Program-made: the position numbers and the translations under genes
Notes under the pieces: generated by a model
Databases searched by the model: none
What the model was told of the DNA's origin: nothing
The model's input: the letters and a program-made list of their open reading frames with translations, nothing else
In this document: positions 16,956-24,733 of the stretch, piece after piece
Layout: every line of letters begins with the position of its first letter
Position numbering within the stretch: the first letter of the stretch is position 1
Assembly: GCA_902595525.1 (NCBI GenBank)
Contig: CACJQJ010000011.1
Span: 1-24,733 of the forward strand
Length of the DNA stretch: 24,733 bases
DNA from: an uncultured Alphaproteobacteria bacterium
GTDB taxonomy: Bacteria > Pseudomonadota > Alphaproteobacteria > HIMB59
Direction of reading: 5' to 3'

Positions 16956-16961
16956 TATAAT
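16956..16961 (+). promoter_or_regulatory. Possible -10 box for tRNA-Met
   Basis: TATAAT at 16956-16961 lies 20 nt before the tRNA in a very AT-rich gap. No good -35 is seen, and the tRNA may instead be co-transcribed with the gene upstream. Confidence 0.3.
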
Positions 16962-16981
16962 ATAAAACAATATTTCTTTAT

Positions 16982-17058
16982 GGCGGAGTAGCTCAGTTGG
17001 TTAGAGCGGTGGAATCATAATCCATGTGTCGGGGGTTCAAATCCCTCCTCCGCTACCA
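16982..17058 (+). tRNA. tRNA-Met (elongator), anticodon CAT
   Basis: A complete 77-nt cloverleaf with encoded CCA. The acceptor is GGCGGAG / CTCCGCT with a G1-U72 wobble. The D-arm begins GCTCAGTTGG, the anticodon stem is GTGGA / TCCAT and the loop ATCATAA holds CAT at 17016-17018. The T-arm is GGGGG / CCCTC with a G-U. The paired position 1-72 rules out the initiator, which is the next gene. By overall resemblance to alphaproteobacterial elongator tRNA-Met I prefer this to the CAT-containing tRNA-Ile2. Confidence 0.93.
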
Positions 17059-17109
17059 AGAATAATCATTGTAATTGTTGATATTTTGACATATCTTTCG
17101 TTTTCTGAT

Positions 17110-17186
<77 letters not shown>

Positions 17187-17190
17187 ACTT

Positions 17191-17234
17191 CCTGAAAAAC
17201 GCCTTCTTTTCAATGGTTTTTTTTTATTTTTTTT
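17191..17234 (+). terminator. Probable terminator after tRNA-fMet
   Basis: TGAAAA (17193-17198) can pair with TTTTCA (17207-17212), flanked by CC/GG that can pair with a small bulge. An almost unbroken T-run follows from 17217 to 17234. The stem is weak but the U-tract is exceptional, and the position between tRNA-fMet and the rRNA promoter is right for a terminator. Confidence 0.5.
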
Positions 17235-17245
17235 ATGAAATGCAT

Positions 17246-17273
17246 TTGACAATGCCCTTATAAAGTGTAGATA
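17246..17273 (+). promoter_or_regulatory. Candidate rRNA operon promoter
   Basis: A perfect TTGACA at 17246-17251 is followed at 16 bp by a modest -10, TAGATA (17268-17273). TATATT at 17272-17277 is an alternative at 20 bp. Transcription would start near 17280, giving a leader of about 200 nt before 16S. Confidence 0.55.
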
Positions 17274-17326
17274 TATTCTACTTTTTATTCGATTCACTGG
17301 GCCATTTATTGTGCAATAGTGATTCT

Positions 17327-17336
17327 TGCTCTTTAT
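17327..17336 (+). promoter_or_regulatory. rRNA antitermination boxA
   Basis: TGCTCTTTAT matches the boxA core (TGCTCTTTA) that binds NusB/S10 for rRNA antitermination. It sits about 150 nt ahead of mature 16S, in the expected part of the leader. Its exact reverse complement recurs at 19054-19063, after 16S. Confidence 0.75.
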
Positions 17337-17355
17337 TTTTCGTAAATATGAAATG

Positions 17356-17370
17356 AATAGACGGTGGGTT
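17356..17370 (+). other. 16S processing stalk, 5' arm
   Basis: AATAGACGGTGGGTT pairs with AACCACCGTCTATT at 19014-19027, with one bulged G. This long-range stem brackets 16S and is where RNase III would cut the precursor. The boxA segment 29 bases upstream of this arm also has its exact complement outside the 3' arm. Confidence 0.8.
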
Positions 17371-17374
17371 TATA

Positions 17375-17432
17375 ACGTCAAATTTCGATCAAGCTTTCAT
17401 TTGAGAAAAATGACAGCTCGTTATTTTGGCGT
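17375..17432 (+). other. Branched hairpin in the 16S leader
   Basis: ACGTCAAA (17375-17382) pairs with TTTGGCGT (17425-17432). Inside it, AGCTTTCATTT (17392-17402) pairs with AAATGACAGCT (17408-17418) with one mismatch. The structure lies between the processing stalk and mature 16S. It is probably part of leader-assisted 16S folding. Confidence 0.55.
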
Positions 17433-17478
17433 CTAACCTACGTCAATTTAAAACTTTGTTTTTTATGAGTAGGTAATT

Positions 17479-18976
<1,498 letters not shown>

Positions 18977-19013
18977 AGGAAAAAAAACTTTGAACTAAGT
19001 GTACGTTCGAAGT

Positions 19014-19063
19014 AACCACCGTCTATTTGTTTTGCTTTTTTCAACATGTGTTGATAAAGAGCA
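19014..19063 (+). other. 16S processing stalk, 3' arm, with boxA complement
   Basis: AACCACCGTCTATT (19014-19027) pairs with 17356-17370. ATAAAGAGCA (19054-19063) is the exact complement of boxA at 17327-17336. It ends seven bases before tRNA-Ile. The two blocks form an interrupted long-range stem around 16S. Confidence 0.75.
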
Positions 19064-19069
19064 TTGATT

Positions 19070-19146
19070 GGGCGTGTAGCTCAGTTGGTTAGAGCGCGCG
19101 CTTGATAAGCGTGAGGTCGGAGGTTCAAGTCCTCCCTCGCCCACCA
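19070..19146 (+). tRNA. tRNA-Ile, anticodon GAT
   Basis: A 77-nt tRNA in the 16S-23S spacer with encoded CCA. The anticodon loop TTGATAA gives GAT. The T-arm GGAGG / CCTCC is perfect. The acceptor GGGCGTG / CTCGCCC has a U6-U67 mismatch where homologues have a pair, and the anticodon stem CGCGC / GCGTG has a G-U. It is otherwise a standard spacer tRNA. Confidence 0.96.
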
Positions 19147-19154
19147 ACAATGTT

Positions 19155-19230
19155 GGGGGATTAGCTCAGCTGGGAGAGCGCCTGATTTGCATTCAGGAGG
19201 TCAGCGGTTCGATCCCGCTATCCTCCACCA
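19155..19230 (+). tRNA. tRNA-Ala, anticodon TGC
   Basis: The 76-nt second spacer tRNA, with encoded CCA, lies 8 nt after tRNA-Ile. The acceptor GGGGGAT / ATCCTCC has the G3-U70 wobble that identifies alanine tRNAs to AlaRS. TGC is at 19188-19190 in the loop TTTGCAT. Confidence 0.97.
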
Positions 19231-19267
19231 ACTTTTTAAAATCGTAAATATGTAAGCTGATAACACA

Positions 19268-19295
19268 GACGAATGACTTGCACGAGTTATTCGTC
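19268..19295 (+). other. Hairpin in the spacer between tRNA-Ala and 23S
   Basis: GACGAATGACT (19268-19278) pairs with AGTTATTCGTC (19285-19295), 11 bp with one G-U and a 6-nt loop. A second, weaker hairpin (AATAACT / AGTTATT) follows at 19319-19338. These are probably precursor RNA structures. The rest of this 136-nt spacer holds only the 5' arm of the 23S stem. Confidence 0.6.
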
Positions 19296-19344
19296 AATTA
19301 AACAACTAATATAACAAAAATAACTACAAAAAGTTATTAACTAC

Positions 19345-19366
19345 AAACTTTTCACTGTGTGTTAAT

Positions 19367-19375
<9 letters not shown>
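19345..19375 (+). other. 23S processing stem, 5' arm
   Basis: Bases 19345-19375 pair with 22074-22103 over about 30 nt. AATTCAAGC pairs with GCTTGAATT at the mature ends, and AAACTTTTC / GAAAAGTTT pairs outside, with a few mismatches between. This is the RNase III stalk of 23S, and it fixes the mature ends to within a few bases. Confidence 0.8.
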
Positions 19376-22073
<2,698 letters not shown>

Positions 22074-22082
<9 letters not shown>

Positions 22083-22103
22083 ACAATACACAGCGAAAAG
22101 TTT
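22074..22103 (+). other. 23S processing stem, 3' arm
   Basis: This is the partner of 19345-19375: GCTTGAATT followed after a few mismatches by ACACAG and GAAAAGTTT. It lies about 22 nt ahead of 5S. Confidence 0.8.
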
Positions 22104-22124
22104 TAACTGTAATGTTATAAAGAG

Positions 22125-22240
22125 TTTGTGGCGGTCATAGCGGAGTGAAAAAACCCGATCCCATTTCGAACTCGGTCGTGAAGGCCTCCAGCGCCGATGG
22201 TACTTAGTCTTAAGGCTTGGGAGAGTAGGACGCCGCCTAT
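22125..22240 (+). rRNA. rrf: 5S ribosomal RNA
   Basis: About 115 nt. The closing helix is GGCGG (22130-22134) / CCGCC (22233-22237). Internal landmarks are ATAGCGGAGTG, CCCGATCCCATTTCGAACTC, GCGCCGATGGTACT and GGGAGAGTAGG. It closes the rRNA operon. No G/C-rich terminator hairpin is visible in the 20 nt between it and the convergent gene. Boundaries are uncertain by about five bases. Confidence 0.92.
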
Positions 22241-22261
22241 TTATTATTTAGTAATACATAT

Positions 22262-22579
22262 TTACAGATTGTCGTCTGAAATAATTTTTTTAGACTCATT
22301 GTCCACTACAACATAATTCTGATAAAATTTTAACTTGGGTTTCGAATATCTATTTGTGATCCATTCGATTCTTTCATCATCGAACCATCTTTGTGCGTTT
22401 AACATATTATCAAAACAATATATACCTCCTGCAATATTGTTTTTAAGGTCTGAAATATAATTTTTTCTTATCAAACCAGGTGTGGTTTTGTAAATTGGAG
22501 CTGTCTCTAAAAATTTTCCCCTTAGTACCTTTTCTGTTAAAGAAGAGTCTATTTTAAAAGTTACTTCGACAATGATCAT
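22262..22579 (-). CDS. YdhR-family protein (putative monooxygenase, dimeric alpha/beta barrel fold)
   Basis: The small cytoplasmic protein of 105 residues has the YdhR pattern. An N-terminal strand is followed by APIYKTTPGLIRKNYI near 27-42 (compare the PGL-x-K-x-Y motif). AGGIYCFDNMLNAQRWFDDE at about 50-69 and a final strand KFYQNYVVVDN near 84-94 complete it. Relatives fold as ferredoxin-like dimers related to antibiotic-biosynthesis monooxygenases, but the substrate of YdhR proteins is unknown. Its ATG is 11 nt downstream of the 3' end of tRNA-Leu on the same strand and has no ribosome-binding site. It converges on the rRNA operon, 21 nt from the 5S end. Confidence 0.8.
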   Translation of the reverse strand: MIIVEVTFKIDSSLTEKVLRGKFLETAPIYKTTPGLIRKNYISDLKNNIAGGIYCFDNMLNAQRWFDDERIEWITNRYSKPKLKFYQNYVVVDNESKKIISDDNL

Positions 22580-22590
22580 TTAGTAAAAAG

Positions 22591-22678
22591 TGGTAGCCTC
22601 GGGCGGACTCGAACCGCCACGGGAATAAATCCCACTGGATTTTAAGTCCAGACTGTCTACCAATTCCAGCACGAGGCC
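22591..22678 (-). tRNA. tRNA-Leu, anticodon TAA
   Basis: An 88-nt class II tRNA with encoded CCA. The acceptor is GGCCTCG / CGAGGCT (G1-U72 wobble). The anticodon stem CTGGA / TCCAG has loop CTTAAAA, with TAA at plus-strand 22642-22644. A long variable arm (GGGA / TCCC) and the T-arm GGCGG / CCGCC complete it. A possible promoter (TTGAAA at 22725-22720, TAAATT at 22703-22698 on this strand) lies just upstream. It is preceded by the secreted-protein gene and followed after 11 nt by the YdhR-family start codon. Confidence 0.96.
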
Positions 22679-22733
22679 ATGTTAAAATTGTTAGTCGAAT
22701 TTAGATGATTGCTTAAGTTTTTCAATACTTTTA

Positions 22734-23834
22734 TCAATTTAAATAGTCTAGATTGTCTACGATATCATCATATTTATATTTACCAAAAATTAGACCATAA
22801 AATAAATCATAGTTTTTATTTTCTAAGGAATAATTTGGTTTGACTACATTTTTATTTTTATTTTCTAAAATATTTTTGTAATTGTCAGGTAAATCATCTT
22901 CAATACTTCTTAATTCATTAATTGATAACGGACTTAACTGGATGTTAAAATCTCTAAAGGCCTTTAGCCTTACCTCTTCATCAATTAGATAGCACAAAAG
23001 TCCTGAACCTTGAGAGTTGTTTAAATAGGCGCTAAATCCATAAAAAGACAAAGGTTTACTCTCTATATTTTTTACAAAAACTCCCTCATCGTTATCCCAA
23101 ATATATTTACTCTTTGGAAAAAGCTGAAAACTTCTAAATTCAATATTTTTATTGAGTAAAATCCCATCACTAAATAACGTATAAACATTCTCTGAGTTTT
23201 CATAAGAGTTGAAAACTTCTAGGAAGTTATTATTAACGATATTTTTGTTAAGATTTTGATATGTTTTTGAAAATAAATCTGCAGTTAACTCAAATGATAA
23301 ACTATTTACATTAATAGATGGTTGCTCCAGATGATATATTATTAAATTAATTATATTTTCTTTAGTTTTAAAGCTCATTCCCAGTGTATATTTTATTGGA
23401 TTATATAATTCTGAAAATTCCTCAAAATTTAATTTTTCATAATCATCTTGGCTTAATAATATAAATGTATCTAAATCTAGGGGAAAAATATTTCCCATAA
23501 CTTCAACTTCATTGTCATTATAAAAACTTAAAACTTTATTAGGTATCTGAGTTTGATTTAAACTTAACTTAGCTAAATCTCTAAATTCTCCAAATATAAT
23601 ATCAAATTCATTTGCATTTTGATTAACTTCGTTAATTGTAAATTCTACATCATTAATTAAGGAGTACTCACCGAGTGCATAATATAAGTAATATTTATAA
23701 TCTATGTAATTATTTTCGATAAACCCGATATTCAATTCTTTTTTTATAAAACATTCATTAGCAATAGAATTTTTTTGAAAAATAAGTAATAAAAAAAAAA
23801 TTAAGAAGACTTTTGATTTGTTAGGAAATTTCAC
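22734..23834 (-). CDS. Secreted protein resembling an extracellular solute-binding protein, GTG start
   Basis: The protein is 366 residues with a strong Sec signal peptide: lysines at 2, 6 and 8, a hydrophobic core at 9-19, and a likely cut after Ala25 (SIA-NE). The mature part has features of a polyamine-type (PotD-like) periplasmic binding protein, though only loosely. These are an ANEFDIIFGEFRDLAKLS stretch near 74-91, a hinge-like GNIFPLDLDTFILLS near 114-128, and a late FYGFSAY / EVRLKAFRDFNIQLSPLS region. Cys28 and Cys281 could form a disulfide; there is no lipobox. No permease or ATPase gene is nearby, which is unusual for an ABC transporter component. It starts with GTG, 4 nt after nadK, so it is probably co-transcribed with it. 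The binding-protein assignment is tentative and the ligand unknown. Confidence 0.6.
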   Translation of the reverse strand: MKFPNKSKVFLIFFLLLIFQKNSIANECFIKKELNIGFIENNYIDYKYYLYYALGEYSLINDVEFTINEVNQNANEFDIIFGEFRDLAKLSLNQTQIPNKVLSFYNDNEVEVMGNIFPLDLDTFILLSQDDYEKLNFEEFSELYNPIKYTLGMSFKTKENIINLIIYHLEQPSINVNSLSFELTADLFSKTYQNLNKNIVNNNFLEVFNSYENSENVYTLFSDGILLNKNIEFRSFQLFPKSKYIWDNDEGVFVKNIESKPLSFYGFSAYLNNSQGSGLLCYLIDEEVRLKAFRDFNIQLSPLSINELRSIEDDLPDNYKNILENKNKNVVKPNYSLENKNYDLFYGLIFGKYKYDDIVDNLDYLN

Positions 23835-23838
23835 TTAA

Positions 23839-24600
23839 TTAGTGGGATTTAAACATTTCTTTATAAACACGCTCTTCAATTTTATGATCATTATCAAATA
23901 ACAAAGGTATTTCCATACCCTCGGACATCTCAATTTCAACAGAAATAACATCTTTAGCTTCAATATGATCAGCATGAACTACTATTGGTCTTTTTGATGG
24001 ATTATTATTAATAATTTTAATTTTTGCATTATCTTTTAATAGGCCTCCACGCCAATGTCTAGGACTATAGGCACTTACAGCAGTTAGAGCTACAACATTG
24101 CTTCCAAGTGGAATAATCGGTCCTGAAGCAGAGTAATTATACCCTGTGCTACCTGCTGCTGTTGATAATATTACACCATCACAAACAAGCTCTTCTATTC
24201 TTACTTCGTTATCTATCATAATTTGAATTTTTGCAGCTTGATATTTTTCTCTACGAATACTGATCTCATTAATCGCAATAGCTTTAATTTCTTGTCCTGT
24301 GGGATTTAAAGTTTTCATTACTAAAGGTCTTAATTTTGTTAATTGAGCGTTATTTAGTCGTTCCTCTAATCCATCAAGTTTGTAATCATTCATCAAGAAT
24401 CCGACAGATCCAAAATTCATACCGTAAATTGGCTTGTTAAGTTTCATATAATTATGAAGTGACTTTAATATAAAACCATCACCTCCAAGTGCTACAATAA
24501 AATCTGCCTCTTCAGGCTCGTAATTACCGTATTTTTTTATAAGTTTCTCTTGAGCTTCAATATTCTTTTCAAGAGGAAAAGAAACAAAACATATTTTCAT
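23839..24600 (-). CDS. nadK: NAD kinase
   Basis: It phosphorylates NAD to NADP using ATP (or polyphosphate in some relatives). The protein has 253 residues, the usual length for the alphaproteobacterial type. The catalytic GGDG is at 39-42 (VALGGDGFIL). The dinucleotide-binding NFGSVGFLMN lies near 62-71, and the diagnostic DGVILSTAAGSTGYN near 140-154. The ATG is separated from the moaA stop by three bases that form a second in-frame TAA. It is followed by the secreted-protein gene after 4 nt. No Shine-Dalgarno site is visible. Confidence 0.96.
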   Translation of the reverse strand: MKICFVSFPLEKNIEAQEKLIKKYGNYEPEEADFIVALGGDGFILKSLHNYMKLNKPIYGMNFGSVGFLMNDYKLDGLEERLNNAQLTKLRPLVMKTLNPTGQEIKAIAINEISIRREKYQAAKIQIMIDNEVRIEELVCDGVILSTAAGSTGYNYSASGPIIPLGSNVVALTAVSAYSPRHWRGGLLKDNAKIKIINNNPSKRPIVVHADHIEAKDVISVEIEMSEGMEIPLLFDNDHKIEERVYKEMFKSH

Positions 24601-24603
24601 TTA

Positions 24604-24733
24604 TTAACCCCCAGTCTCATTCATATAACGATTAACATATCCCTCAAAATTATCTTTTTGAATTTCAAAGTTATGTGCTTTTGGTTTAATTGACATGGCA
24701 TATTCTATCAAAGCAATAATATCATTTTTTGTT
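24604..24733 (-). CDS. moaA: GTP 3',8-cyclase MoaA, C-terminal end (partial, runs off right edge)
   Basis: Only the last 42 or so residues are in the window. They end in RYMNETGG, the tail with the invariant C-terminal Gly-Gly that enters the MoaA active site. This is preceded by SIKPKAHNFEI, matching the family's KP-x-x-H-x-F segment. MoaA is the radical-SAM enzyme that, with MoaC, starts molybdopterin synthesis from GTP. The frame ends in TAA at 24606-24604 and a tandem TAA follows in frame. The call rests on the tail pattern alone. Confidence 0.7.
   Translation of the reverse strand, partial: TKNDIIALIEYAMSIKPKAHNFEIQKDNFEGYVNRYMNETGG

Noticed and set aside
16982..17058. Reading the first CAT tRNA as tRNA-Ile2 (lysidine-modified)
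   Set aside because: The acceptor and anticodon stems resemble alphaproteobacterial elongator tRNA-Met more closely; a tRNA-Ile2 should be elsewhere in the genome.
17086..17091. TTGACA between the two tRNA-Met genes as a promoter for tRNA-fMet
   Set aside because: A -10 at normal spacing would fall at or inside the tRNA, so it cannot drive a complete transcript.
22239..22261. Terminator after 5S
   Set aside because: The 20-odd bases are AT-rich without a hairpin; termination may occur inside the convergent gene, but nothing can be shown.

Overview
This window comes from a low-GC (roughly 30% by eye outside the rRNA genes), very tightly packed alphaproteobacterial chromosome. The evidence is the short 16S rRNA (about 1.49 kb) with an alphaproteobacterial 3' end, the 16S-tRNA-Ile-tRNA-Ala-23S-5S operon, a purB-purC-purS-purQ-purL-bolA-grxD gene order, and a map/sfsA pair divergent from a CinA-type gene. 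AT richness, TTG starts, near-zero intergenic space and scarcity of Shine-Dalgarno sites suggest a streamlined marine lineage of the SAR11 or HIMB59/AEGEAN-169 sort. I cannot settle which by eye.

Layout. 1-436 is the tail of an unrecognised gene. 478-7884 is a plus-strand run: class II DAHP synthase, a nicotinate phosphoribosyltransferase-family gene, gltX, cysS, cimA and a TrmJ-type tRNA methylase. After the first gene, every junction is an overlap. 7924-9053 holds rpsD and a small secreted TPR protein, closed by a terminator at 9056-9083. From 16198 down to 9082 on the minus strand runs a nine-gene block without a single untranslated base: sfsA, map, purB, purC, purS, purQ, purL, bolA, grxD. 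A CinA N-domain gene diverges from sfsA with 2 bp between the start codons. It is followed by elongator and initiator tRNA-Met, then a complete rRNA operon (promoter near 17246, boxA, 16S, tRNA-Ile, tRNA-Ala, 23S, 5S). The right end, on the minus strand, reads moaA (partial), nadK, a secreted solute-binding-like protein, tRNA-Leu and a YdhR-family gene.

Together the genes cover de novo purine synthesis, translation (two aminoacyl-tRNA synthetases, S4, five tRNAs, rRNA, methionine aminopeptidase, tRNA methylation), aromatic and branched-chain amino acid entry steps, NAD(P) metabolism, Fe-S trafficking (BolA/Grx) and molybdopterin. I see no mobile element, CRISPR array, prophage or defence system. 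What deserves a second look is architecture: -10 boxes so close to start codons that the mRNAs should be leaderless or nearly so (aroG, rpsD, the CinA-like gene), the 2-bp divergent junction, an ORF starting 11 nt after a tRNA, an initiator tRNA with an A-U pair in place of a G-C, a mismatched tRNA-Ile acceptor stem, and an orphan secreted binding-protein-like gene.
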